The notes under the pieces are model-generated. The model saw only the letters and a list, made by a program, of their open reading frames with translations. It did no database searches and was not told the origin of the DNA. Source: an uncultured Clostridium sp. (lineage in GTDB: Bacteria > Bacillota > Clostridia > Clostridiales > Clostridiaceae). From it: a stretch of DNA of 33,883 nucleotides. Positions 15,728-23,317 of this stretch are shown here, in pieces. Position numbers and translations under genes: made by a program. The first letter of the stretch is position 1. Every line of letters starts with the position of its first letter. The DNA is taken from the NCBI GenBank assembly GCA_934746785.1, contig CAKVFO010000014.1:1-33883 (forward strand), read 5' to 3'.

Positions 15728-16855
15728 CTAGTATATAACTTCACTTAGTACATTATTCATTATATCAGTAATTCTATCTTCTAATGGCTTTTCATTATCC
15801 ATTCTTGCCTTTTCAGCTTCATATTCTTTATAGCAATCACAACTTAATTCTATTATCTTATCTATTTTTTTAGTTGAATTGTAATAATCTATAGCTTTAT
15901 AAAGACTTTTGTTGCAGTTATTACAATTATTAATAACTAATTCTGGGATTGGGTAAAACTCAAATCCTCCAATTCTTAATTCAAATTTATTTAAAACATC
16001 TTTTTTATTTAAGGCTATAACAATATCTCTAATCATCCATCCCTTAGGAATTGAATATAGATTTCTTTGATATAAATATTCTACTAATGTATTTTTTTGA
16101 ATACTTACAGGCTCTAGTGAAATAATATCTGTATATTCACAAATATCCATCACACTATTAATAACGTCTTCTATAGATTCATTTATTGTTAAAAATAAAG
16201 GTTTCACAGTTAAATATGTTAATACTTTTATATTGTTGAACCTTTTTATTCTGCATACAGCTTTAATATACTTTTCAAATGTAAATCCTTTATTTACGCA
16301 TTTATTTCTAATAAAATCATTGCTAGTTTCTAATCCTATTCCAATCTCGACCACTTTATTCTCACATATCTTACTTATTTCTGATATTACATCATAATCT
16401 ATGAATTCAGGTCTAGATTCCAAAACTACTCTTTTTATATTTTTATTTTTGCTAATAATTTTTAAGATTTCAAAAAGCTCTTTATTAGGAATTTCTTCAT
16501 CATTTAAAATAGAACCAGCATTATAAATACATATTACAGGAATATCAGTAAAATCATGCTTTTTATACTCATTCTTAAATTGATGTAAAAACGAATACTT
16601 AGGTAATTCTTTTCCTTTAGATGTTCCAAAATAGTGACCACACATAAAACATCCTCCACCTTTAGTACAACTCCACTGGCATCCCTTACTTCTTAAATAA
16701 AATATTACTCTTTTTATCTTTTCCCCATTTAAATAGCCAACATTTACACTTGAATTTGCAACCCTATCATAATCTATTTCATTATCCACTCTCCCCCTTT
16801 TCTCTTTTAATACCTCATGCAAATTTACAAAAATATTTTCTTTATCTACTTCCAA
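15728..16855 (-). CDS. Radical SAM protein of the TIGR01210 (RaSEA-like) family
   Basis: About 375 residues. The N-terminal part has YLRSKGCQWSCTKGGGCFMCGHY, an unusual Fe-S cysteine arrangement (C-x3-C-x5-C-x2-C) of the TIGR01210 family, whose archaeal members (RaSEA) help make archaeosine in tRNA. Core strands follow (CIYNAGSILNDEEIP, VVLESRPEFI, IGIGLETSNDFIR). A C-terminal cysteine group (NNCNNC ... CDCYKEY) may bind zinc. AGGAGGGG lies 4 bases before the TTG at 16855, chosen over the longer ORF. The partner ArcS is not seen here; the bacterial substrate is unknown. A divergent B3/B4 gene begins 120 bp upstream. Confidence 0.75.
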   Translation of the reverse strand: MEVDKENIFVNLHEVLKEKRGRVDNEIDYDRVANSSVNVGYLNGEKIKRVIFYLRSKGCQWSCTKGGGCFMCGHYFGTSKGKELPKYSFLHQFKNEYKKHDFTDIPVICIYNAGSILNDEEIPNKELFEILKIISKNKNIKRVVLESRPEFIDYDVISEISKICENKVVEIGIGLETSNDFIRNKCVNKGFTFEKYIKAVCRIKRFNNIKVLTYLTVKPLFLTINESIEDVINSVMDICEYTDIISLEPVSIQKNTLVEYLYQRNLYSIPKGWMIRDIVIALNKKDVLNKFELRIGGFEFYPIPELVINNCNNCNKSLYKAIDYYNSTKKIDKIIELSCDCYKEYEAEKARMDNEKPLEDRITDIMNNVLSEVIY

Positions 16856-16975
16856 AATACCCCTCCTATTTATTTCTTTATTTGAATTTTTATTGTTTTT
16901 TATGTAATATATAACTATATATAGCAATATTATTCTAACATTATGTTATCAAATTGACAATAAAGGAGATTTAAA

Positions 16976-17677
16976 ATGGGCAAATTTACTATAAACAAAG
17001 AAATTTTCAATTATTATCATGATTTACAGATAGGCGTTGTTGTATGTAAAAATATTAACAATACTACTTCAAAAGAAGCTTGTAATTTATTAGAGTCAAA
17101 TATAAAAAAAGCTTCTAAAGAACTATATGAATTATCTAATCTAACTGAATTATCAGTAATTAAAGATTGGAGAAATGCATATAAAAAATTTAATGAAAAG
17201 AAAAATCGTTCGTCTATAGAATCACTTTTAAGAAGAATTTATAACAATAAACCTGTTTCTTCAATTAACCCTCTAGTTGATATATATAATTCTATATCTA
17301 TTAAATATAAACTTCCTTGTGGTGGAGAAGATATCAACAAATTTTCAAATGGGAATATTGAATTAACCTTATCTAAAGGTACAGAGAACTTTTTACCATT
17401 AGGTTCTGAAGAATCTGAATCACCTACTGTTAATGAAGTAATTTATAAAACTGAAAACACTGTAATTTGCAGATGTTTTAACTGGCGTGAATCTGACATC
17501 ACAAAACTAACACCTGATACCAGAAATGCCTTTTTATGCATTGAATGTTTAAATACAAAGGATACTGACGCATTAAATGCAGCTATTAATGACTTAAATA
17601 AATATATTTCAACTTTTTTAGGTGGTACATGTAGTACTTACATTTTAGATTGTAAAAACAATACAATTAATTTTTAA
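16976..17677 (+). CDS. B3/B4 domain protein (free-standing PheRS-beta editing-like domain)
   Basis: 233 residues of the B3/B4 family related to the editing module of phenylalanyl-tRNA synthetase beta. Hallmarks are WRNAYKKFNEKKNRSSIESLLRRI, then PVSSINPLVDIYNSISIKYKLPCGGEDINK, then LPLGSEE..SPTVNEVIYKTENTVICRCFNWRESDITK and a C-terminal strand ending TCSTYILD. Such stand-alone proteins are thought to hydrolyse mischarged aminoacyl-tRNA or modified amino acids; the substrate is not known. AAAGGAG lies 7 bases before the ATG. It diverges from the RaSEA-like gene, so a shared theme of tRNA quality or modification is possible. Confidence 0.85.
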   Translation: MGKFTINKEIFNYYHDLQIGVVVCKNINNTTSKEACNLLESNIKKASKELYELSNLTELSVIKDWRNAYKKFNEKKNRSSIESLLRRIYNNKPVSSINPLVDIYNSISIKYKLPCGGEDINKFSNGNIELTLSKGTENFLPLGSEESESPTVNEVIYKTENTVICRCFNWRESDITKLTPDTRNAFLCIECLNTKDTDALNAAINDLNKYISTFLGGTCSTYILDCKNNTINF

Positions 17678-17699
17678 AGTTTAAAGGAACTGTGGCATT

Positions 17700-17960
17700 A
17701 TCATCCTTGGACTAAAGGTAATTTCCTAGGTATAGATCTAGAAATTAAAACCAAAGAAAAAAAGCACCATCCCACCAAGAATAGTACTTATCTTTTAATT
17801 AATCTTAATTTAATTATCCAATAGCCCTAAAACTAAAAGCTCACAGAGAAAGTGATTCACTTGGAATCAAAGATTCCAGTTCTCTACTTTTGTTCTAGGA
17901 AGTCTAGTGTTACCAGCACTAGACTTTTCTTATATATTTATAATATAACTGTCACACTAG
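17700..17960. repeat. Repeat block C, copy 2
   Basis: Second copy of the block at 14865-15150, with FLGIDLEIKTKEKKHH in the same frame but no start codon. It carries an additional 45-bp segment (17840-17886) that is itself a hairpin (AGAGAA.../TTCTCT with TGGAATC/GATTCCA inside), and the end hairpin at 17901 (AGTCTAGTG/CACTAGACT). It lies between the B3/B4 gene and the ABC-F 3' end; the hairpin with TTTTCTT can terminate transcription from the B3/B4 gene. Confidence 0.6.
17901..17931 (+). terminator. Hairpin terminator of repeat block C, copy 2
   Basis: Perfect 9-bp stem AGTCTAGTG/CACTAGACT with a 7-base loop, followed by TTTTCTT on the plus strand. Likely terminator of the B3/B4 gene, about 225 bp downstream of its stop. 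Confidence 0.65.
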
Positions 17961-17962
17961 TG

Positions 17963-19431
17963 TTACACTAACTTTAAAGTCCAATCCTCACAGTTCCAAA
18001 CTCTACTAACTACATCCTCATAAAGCTCCTTCTCATGACAAACTAAAATTATACTGCCTGAATAAGTCTTTAAAGCGCTCCTAAGTTCCTTTTTAGCATC
18101 TACATCTAAGTGATTTGTTGGTTCATCTAAAACTAAAATATTAGTTTTCTTATATCACTTTCAACAGCTTCTGGAAACTCAGACCACATATATTCTAAAG
18201 CTGTAATATCATTAGTTTCCCCCTTAACCGCCTGTTCAAAATACCCAATAGACTGATGTTCTCCTAAAGTCACACTTCCCTCTATTGGCTTAATAAATCC
18301 CATAAGACTTTTTAAAAGAGTAGTTTTACCTATACCATTTGCTCCACATAAAGCAATCTTTTCTCCCCTTCTCATCCTTAAATTAAGCTTTTTAGTAAGA
18401 AGCTTATCATAACCAATAACAAGATCTTTAGTTTCAAATATCAAACTAGCTGATGGTTTATCTTCAATAAAATTAAAATGTGGTTTAATTTTATTTTTAT
18501 TAATCTCTATTCTCTCAATCTTATTTAATTGTTTCTCCCTAGACTTTGCCATAGCTGCAGTTGAAGCCCTAACCTTATTCTTTGTTATATAATCTTCTAA
18601 TTTCTTTATTTCTCTCTGCTGCTTATTATATTCAATATCCCTTTGAACTTTTCTTTCTTCATACAGCTTTAAAAACTTATCATAATTGCCGCTATACCTT
18701 GTTAATGTTTTATTCTCTAAGTGGTAAATAACAGTAGTAACATCATTTAAAAATCTATCATCATGAGAAATTAAAATAAAAGCTTTATCATAACTTTTAA
18801 GATATCCCTTAAACCAATCTATATTCTCTTCATCTAAATGATTTGTTGATTCATCTAATAATAAAATATCTGGTTTTTCTAATAAAAGCTTTCCAAGAAT
18901 TATCTTACTTCTCTGGCCTCCGCTTAAATCTGCAGTACTTTTATCTAAAAGTTCTTTAATACTAAGACCATATGCAATTCCTTCTACTTTAGATTCAATA
19001 CTATAAAAATCACTAAGTTCTAAAGCCTCCTGTATTCTACCTATAGACTTTAAAGCAATATCCATATCTTCATCATTCATATCTGCCATTTCTATATATA
19101 GCTTTTCAAGTTTAGCTTCCATATCATACAAAGGTTTAAATGCTCCCTTTAAATATTGACGTACACTATCTTCCTTTTTAAGTTCAACATTTTGATCCAT
19201 ATAACCTATTGTCACTTTGCTGTTCCATTCTATAGTTCCTTCTTCAGGCAAGATACCCTTAGTAATAAGTTTCATAAAGGTAGATTTTCCTTCTCCATTT
19301 CCTCCAACTAATCCAATATGTTCTCCACTTCTAAGCTCAAAAGAAACATTATTAAAAATAGTCCTTTCTCCAAACCCCTGAGTCATATTCTTTACAGTTA
19401 AAATACTCATTTCCATCAAGCCCTCTTCCAT
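17963..19431 (-). pseudogene. ABC-F ATPase gene inactivated by an internal deletion and frameshift
   Basis: Two-ABC-domain translation/antibiotic-resistance type protein without membrane helices. Domain 1 is complete: Walker A GGNGEGKST, signature LSGGQRSK, Walker B DILLLDESTNHLD, switch His in ILISHD. The linker with KEREIKK-type basic helices is present. Domain 2 has Walker A GANGIGKTT but then stops at EAVESDIRKLIF (18133). After a junction near 18150, a different frame reads NILVLDEPTNHLDVDAK, ILVCHEKELYEDVV and WNCEDWTLKLV-stop (17963). The domain 2 signature motif and about 40 residues are missing. The truncated 432-codon product keeps one full ABC domain but can hardly work as a normal ABC-F. 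Start: the ATG codons at positions 6 or 8 of the ORF follow GAGGG. Confidence 0.85.
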
Positions 19432-19443
19432 TATCTAGTCTTT

Positions 19444-19488
19444 ACTATAAACATACCATCATTCCCTATGAAACAACAAGTTTATAGT
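19444..19488 (-). promoter_or_regulatory. Hairpin in the ABC-F leader, possible attenuator
   Basis: ACTATAAAC and GTTTATAGT form a 9-bp perfect stem with a 27-base loop just before the ABC-F start. A very short frame (ATG ATG GTA TGT TTA TAG) ends inside the second arm. ABC-F resistance genes are often controlled by leader attenuation, but the stem has little G+C and no T-tract, so this is only suggestive. Confidence 0.25.
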
Positions 19489-19556
19489 TGATTCTGTACT
19501 AAAGACGATACCTTATATCAGGCTATTATAAGGAACTCCAGTATATAAATCCCTTT

Positions 19557-19604
19557 AGTAATCAGTGCTCGCTCTCAAAAAAAGTTTTTAATTTCCTATA
19601 CGTA
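19557..19604 (+). repeat. Truncated right half of the 83-bp repeat
   Basis: AGTAATCAGTGCTCGCTCTC through TTTCCTATACGTA matches the right half of the 83-bp unit almost base for base. The left half and the long hairpin are missing. It abuts the terminator of the CD3324 gene. Confidence 0.8.
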
Positions 19605-19645
19605 AAAAAAGAGGTGCCACACAAAAATAGTATGATTCCTCTTCA
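19605..19645 (-). terminator. Probable terminator of the CD3324-family gene
   Basis: Minus-strand AAGAGG ... CCTCTT followed by seven T. The stem is only 6 bp with a long loop, so it is weaker than the other terminators here. Confidence 0.5.
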
Positions 19646-19667
19646 AGTTACAAATTACACTCACTAA

Positions 19668-19946
19668 CTAGCTGCCTATTTTTCTAAATAGCCCTATTAT
19701 TCTCTTTATGCTTGATTCACTTAAAAAATAGATTTTAGCAAGCTCCTTAATTGAATTTCCCTTAATATATAGATTAAATATTTTTCTATTTCTTTTCTCA
19801 AGTTCACTTAAAGTTCCGCTATTTTCTCCCCAGGACTTTTTATTTTCTACTTTTCTTGGAATATATAAATATCCTCCATCCATATACTCCTGAATCACTT
19901 TAATTATTTCCTCTGGCAATACTTCCTGTGCCTTTTTATATTTCAT
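19668..19946 (-). CDS. CD3324 family helix-turn-helix protein
   Basis: 92 residues. The N-terminal part KKAQEVLPEEIIKVIQEYMDGGYLYIPRK is the conserved CD3324 signature; the C-terminal part (NRKIFNLYIKGNSIKELAKIYFLSESSIKRIIGLF) is a helix-turn-helix like that of Mor-type activators. It probably binds DNA, but its targets are unknown. TAGGAG lies 10 bases before the ATG. It stands alone between the ABC-F leader and the sigma module. Confidence 0.82.
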   Translation of the reverse strand: MKYKKAQEVLPEEIIKVIQEYMDGGYLYIPRKVENKKSWGENSGTLSELEKRNRKIFNLYIKGNSIKELAKIYFLSESSIKRIIGLFRKIGS

Positions 19947-19991
19947 AACCTAATAGCTCCTATCTACAATTTTAATCTGTAAATAAGCACT

Positions 19992-20041
19992 AATGATTAT
20001 AAAATTATTTTCTAAACGCTCTGAACAATTTTATAATCATT
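19992..20041 (-). terminator. Perfect 15-bp inverted repeat after sigma module 2
   Basis: AATGATTATAAAATT and AATTTTATAATCATT separated by 20 bases. On the minus strand it begins within the last codons of the 13-codon ORF and follows the DUF4179 gene. No T-tract follows, so it may stabilise the 3' end or be a processing or regulatory hairpin rather than a standard terminator. Confidence 0.5.
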
Positions 20042-20078
20042 GTGCAGAGCCTAATGCATTAGCTATTTTAGTCATCAT
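20037..20078 (-). CDS. 13-codon peptide gene after sigma module 2
   Basis: Reads MMTKIANALGSAQ and a stop. AAAGGGAGTGATTGAT before the double ATG is a strong ribosome site, much better than expected for a random frame, and it lies 54 bp after the DUF4179 stop on the same strand. The stop falls inside the first arm of a 15-bp hairpin. It could encode a small signalling or regulatory peptide, or be a leader peptide. No family is recognised, and chance cannot be ruled out at this length. Confidence 0.4.
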   Translation of the reverse strand: MMTKIANALGSAQ

Positions 20079-20132
20079 ATCAATCACTCCCTTTATATTA
20101 ATATTATATCCCTAATTTTTACCTTTTAAAAG

Positions 20133-21104
20133 CTAATCTATAGTAAATTCTTCCCCAACCTGGCTATAACTCAATTTCATTTCTTCACTTTTTTCAGGAT
20201 ATTTAGCTGCATATAACTTTAATTTTAATCTACTTGAATATTCTATATTTCCACTTTGCTTTTTCATTACTCCAGAAGTTTTTCTTTCATTAGAATTATA
20301 AAATTCCACTTCATTTCCTTGCTCATCATATCCTTTTAACTCTAAAGCATATAACTCTTTTTTTCCTTCTATTGAATAATAAATTTTTTCTCCTACATCA
20401 TTTTTTCTATATTCAGTAAAAGTAATTTTTTCTCCATTGTCTAAAGTAAAAGTTTTATTCAATTCCTTACATTCAACACTCTTATTTAATTCATCTATAC
20501 TTGATTTAAAATTAAATTCCCAAGGTCCTGTAATTTTATTTCCGCCTATATATACTTCATTAAACTTAATAGAAACATCTAATTCTTCATCATCTACTTT
20601 CTCATTTAGATCATGACATAATACTACCTCCCTTGTATTATTCTCACCTTTTACACTGCCTCCAGTTGAACCATTTGATAATTTCTTTCCATTAATATAT
20701 ACATCACCAGATGTAACTATATCTTTATCTTCATCTAAGTCTTCTTGTGACATTACTGTATATGACACAATCACCTCATCATTATCTAAAATAACTTCAT
20801 TCAACTGCATTGTAATACCATTCTTACTAATTGTTTTTTCTACTATTGATTTATAATCATCAAGGCTCCTATCTAAACCTAAATAATCTTCAATCTTCAT
20901 TATTGCTAATCTAACTTCCGCGCTAACTTGATTTTGAAATACTCCTCCAAGTAAAGAAAATCCCAAAATTACAGCTGCTACCCTTAACATAACATTTTTT
21001 CTTTTTATTCTTTGTTTACAAACATAACTATATCCTTCATCTACTGAATTCTCTATAATATCATCTAATCTAGAAGATACTTTTATTTTATCTATATCCA
21101 CCAT
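20133..21104 (-). CDS. DUF4179 membrane protein, probable anti-sigma factor (module 2)
   Basis: 323 residues with the same design as the protein at 9400-10866: an N-terminal cytoplasmic segment (DIDKIKVSSRLDDIIENSVDEGY), one membrane helix near residues 38-58 (VMLRVAAVILGFSLLGGVFQ), then an extracytoplasmic DUF4179 domain with ITMQLNEVILDNDEVIVSYTV. It is 165 residues shorter than its paralogue, lacking part of the distal beta-rich region. It starts 2 bp after its sigma gene with GAGG overlapping the sigma end. It probably restrains that sigma factor; the signal is unknown. Confidence 0.82.
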   Translation of the reverse strand: MVDIDKIKVSSRLDDIIENSVDEGYSYVCKQRIKRKNVMLRVAAVILGFSLLGGVFQNQVSAEVRLAIMKIEDYLGLDRSLDDYKSIVEKTISKNGITMQLNEVILDNDEVIVSYTVMSQEDLDEDKDIVTSGDVYINGKKLSNGSTGGSVKGENNTREVVLCHDLNEKVDDEELDVSIKFNEVYIGGNKITGPWEFNFKSSIDELNKSVECKELNKTFTLDNGEKITFTEYRKNDVGEKIYYSIEGKKELYALELKGYDEQGNEVEFYNSNERKTSGVMKKQSGNIEYSSRLKLKLYAAKYPEKSEEMKLSYSQVGEEFTID

Positions 21105-21106
21105 CT

Positions 21107-21622
21107 TTATACCTCCCCCATATACACTCTTAACTTCTTCAAACTTCTGCTTATACGGCTTTTAACAGTTCCTACAGGCAATTTCATACTTGAGGATATA
21201 TCTTTTAAAGATTTATCCTCAAGATATCTTTTAACTATTATATCTCTTTCTTTGTCCGATAACTTATTTAAAATACTGTTTATTTCCTCTTGCTCCTCAA
21301 TTTCAAACCCATCAGTAACAAAGTCACATTCACATTCATTAATATCAACTATGGCCATTCTACTCTTCTTCTTTAAATAATCCTTGCAGACATTAATAGT
21401 AATCCGTGTTATCCAAGTGTTAAAGTACTGTGGTTCTTTTAGTTTTTTTAACGACATAATAGCCTTTATTATTGCATCATGAACACAATCTAACGCATCA
21501 TCTTCATTTTTTAAATATACAAAAGCCACTTTATATAAACTATCTTTAACAGGCTCTATAAGTTTTTTAAAACTCTCCTTATCCCCAGATACAGCCTTCT
21601 CAAATAAATTTACATCTATCAT
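21107..21622 (-). CDS. ECF-type RNA polymerase sigma factor (module 2)
   Basis: 171 residues. Region 2: DALDCVHDAIIKAIMSLKKLK and FNTWITRITINVCKDYLKKK. Region 4: LSDKERDIIVKRYLEDKSLK followed by the recognition helix part LPVGTVKSRISRSLKKLR. GGGGAGG lies 8 bases before the ATG. Operon with the DUF4179 gene. Compared with the first module the region 4 helix differs (LPVGTVKSRIS against IPESTVKTNLY), so the two probably read different promoters. Confidence 0.92.
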   Translation of the reverse strand: MIDVNLFEKAVSGDKESFKKLIEPVKDSLYKVAFVYLKNEDDALDCVHDAIIKAIMSLKKLKEPQYFNTWITRITINVCKDYLKKKSRMAIVDINECECDFVTDGFEIEEQEEINSILNKLSDKERDIIVKRYLEDKSLKDISSSMKLPVGTVKSRISRSLKKLRVYMGEV

Positions 21623-21701
21623 TTTTAATCCTCCCCTCTAACCTATTCACTTATTAGACGATTAAATATAGAAAAAGGTTCCATTTTTCTATTGTAAAAA
21701 G

Positions 21702-21750
21702 AAAAAATGAGCATGTATAACTATAAAACTATAGTACATCCTCATTTTTT
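21702..21750. terminator. Terminator of the peptide deformylase gene
   Basis: AAAAAATGAG...CTCATTTTTT with ATGTA/TACAT and ACTATA/TATAGT further in, a long nearly perfect stem flanked by A and T tracts. It lies 9 bp after the def stop. Confidence 0.85.
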
Positions 21751-21758
21751 ATGTATTC

Positions 21759-22169
21759 CTAAATTATTATTCCATTACAATGATCTACTTCATGTTGAAT
21801 AATTTGAGCTGTAAATCCTGTAAAGACACCTTCCTTTTTATTAAACTTTTTATCAAGATACTTTACCTTAATCTTATTATATCTTTTAGTTTTTCTAACT
21901 CCTGTTAATGAAAGGCAGCTTTCCTCAGCATCATAGGGTTCCTGCTTCCTAGTTATCATAGGATTTACCATAGCAACTATTTCATCTCCGTCACATATAA
22001 CTATAATACGTTTATTTACTCCTATCATATTAGCAGCCATTCCTACACAGCCAGCTAAATTTGCATTAAGAGTATCTATTAAATCTTCAACAACTTGAAT
22101 ATCATCTTTTGTTGCTGGTTCTGATTTTTGAGACAGAAAATTTTCATCTTTCATAATTGGTTTTATCAT
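21759..22169 (-). CDS. def: Peptide deformylase, divergent
   Basis: Metal enzyme that removes the formyl group from the N-terminal methionine of new proteins. It has the metal ligands in ESCLS (Cys85) and HEVDH (His126, His130), with Glu127 as catalytic acid. Motif I is GCVGMAANMIG rather than the usual G-x-G-x-A-A-x-Q-I-G, so the conserved Gln is replaced by Met; other clostridial deformylase-like proteins share this. The C-terminus stops six residues after HEVDH, shorter than in classical enzymes. AAGGAG is 10 bases before the ATG. It may be a second deformylase with altered activity or inhibitor response. Confidence 0.85.
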   Translation of the reverse strand: MIKPIMKDENFLSQKSEPATKDDIQVVEDLIDTLNANLAGCVGMAANMIGVNKRIIVICDGDEIVAMVNPMITRKQEPYDAEESCLSLTGVRKTKRYNKIKVKYLDKKFNKKEGVFTGFTAQIIQHEVDHCNGIII

Positions 22170-22265
22170 ATCATCTATTCTCCTTAAGTCTTATTATCTA
22201 TTAAATAATTATATATTATAAAGCTCTTTCCAACAAAAATTTTATACTTTCATCTACATAAAAAA

Positions 22266-22549
22266 GTGGCTTGCGCCAGGCTTTTTCAGCGCAGGAAGCC
22301 ATTTTGTTAAGACCTGTCAAAAGGTTCTAAAAGCAAAATTGGAGGATAGAAGTAATATTTTTATGCTCCAAATCACAACCAGTCGCTTAAAAATATTGCT
22401 TCTACCTCCTTAAATACTAACGGAAATTTTGCTTTTCGGTTCTTTTGCGGCCTACAATTATTTTTTAACGTATTGGAAAGCTTGCATATCAGAAAGCCAG
22501 TAATAATCCAGTACTCGCTCTAAAAAAAGTTCTGAATTTCCTATACGTT
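22266..22549 (+). repeat. Composite terminator-associated repeat, copy A (complete)
   Basis: 284 bp in three parts. (1) GTGGCTTGCGCC hairpin, then AGGCTTTTTCAGCGCAGGAAGCCA. (2) Long hairpin at 22317-22449: AAAAGCAAAATTGGAGG, AGAAGTAATATTTTTA and the mirror part TAAAAATATTGCTTCT, CCTCC, AATTTTGCTTTT. (3) The 83-bp unit at 22467-22549, bounded by AACGTATTGGAAA and TTTCCTATACGTT. It lies between def and the CHAP gene and its right end touches the CHAP gene terminator. Copies B and C at 26228 and 32657 are nearly identical to it over parts 2 and 3. Confidence 0.9.
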
Positions 22550-22579
22550 TAAAAACTGAGGCACTTAAGTACCTCAGTT
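22550..22579 (-). terminator. Intrinsic terminator of the CHAP gene
   Basis: AACTGAGG and CCTCAGTT with ACTTAAGT in the centre form a palindromic stem, followed on the minus strand by TTTTTAAACG, the end of the 83-bp repeat. Confidence 0.85.
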
Positions 22580-22591
22580 AAAAAATTCTAA

Positions 22592-23137
22592 CTAATATAT
22601 ATTTATATACTTTGGAACTCCATACCCTAATATCTTAGTAGATTTAAGTTTATAGTGTCTTCTAGCCACCATATTACTTGTATTTCCCTCTATAGTATTA
22701 ACATATCCGTTCTTAACTGATTCAACTATACCCACATGGCTTTTAGTAAAGTATATTATGTCTCCTCCCTTAGGAGTATAGTCTCTTCCTTTCCACCATC
22801 CTCTTCTTTTAAACCATTTTTCACCTTGAAGACAAGCTGCATGTTTTGGAATTATATTTTCAGAAATCCCTGCTTTATCAGCACACCAGCTTACAAACAT
22901 AGCACACCATGGTTCATTTTGAAGCCCATACCACTTTCCATACTTAGTATTATCTCTCTTACCTTCCTTGTATCCTATTTCTTTAACAGCAACCTCTAGT
23001 AACTTATCTGACTGACTTGCTTTTGACGAGATAGCCTTTACACTGACTTGATTTCCAAATACTGTAGCTATTGTTATAACAACAGCTAATAATAAGGTAA
23101 TCACTTTATTTCTCATAATTTTTTCCTTCACTTTCAT
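22592..23137 (-). CDS. Secreted CHAP-domain cell-wall hydrolase
   Basis: 181 residues with a signal peptide (NKVITLLLAVVITIATVFGN, ending near VSVKA) and a CHAP domain. The catalytic Cys is in EPWCAMFVSWCADKAG, the His in KSHVGIVESV, and the third polar residue is probably in TIEGNTSN. CHAP enzymes act as amidases or endopeptidases on peptidoglycan; there is no separate binding domain, so it is a compact enzyme. Two starts are possible: the first ATG (GGAGA 10 bases upstream) or the ATG seven codons later after AAGGA. It is a single-gene unit ending at the terminator joined to repeat copy A. Confidence 0.85.
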   Translation of the reverse strand: MKVKEKIMRNKVITLLLAVVITIATVFGNQVSVKAISSKASQSDKLLEVAVKEIGYKEGKRDNTKYGKWYGLQNEPWCAMFVSWCADKAGISENIIPKHAACLQGEKWFKRRGWWKGRDYTPKGGDIIYFTKSHVGIVESVKNGYVNTIEGNTSNMVARRHYKLKSTKILGYGVPKYINIY

Positions 23138-23252
23138 GTTTAATTTATCTCCATATTAATTATTGCCTTATTTTTTAAATTTTATAAACTAAATATAATT
23201 TTTTTATTTAAAATACATTTTTTTTAATATAAAGAACTAATTTCCTGAGCGA

Positions 23253-23264
23253 GAACACTTGTTC
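23253..23264 (+). promoter_or_regulatory. LexA (SOS) box upstream of the radical SAM repair pair
   Basis: AGAACACTTGTTCT contains GAAC-N4-GTTC, the Gram-positive LexA consensus core, with the symmetric A and T on each side. It is 53 bp before the radical SAM start codon and just downstream of an A+T-rich stretch with TAATATAAAG that could be the -10 region, a typical place for repression. Confidence 0.75.
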
Positions 23265-23317
23265 TGTATCTTTTTTTGATGTATACTATCTATAGAATTT
23301 TTAAAGATGGTGATGAA

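Noticed and set aside
22317..22449. Short conserved frames in the long hairpin (for example LVVIWSIKILLLSSNFAF on the minus strand) as a small toxin gene
   Set aside because: The only AGGAGG site is about 28 bases from the first GTG, no ATG is present, and the conservation is explained by the hairpin itself.
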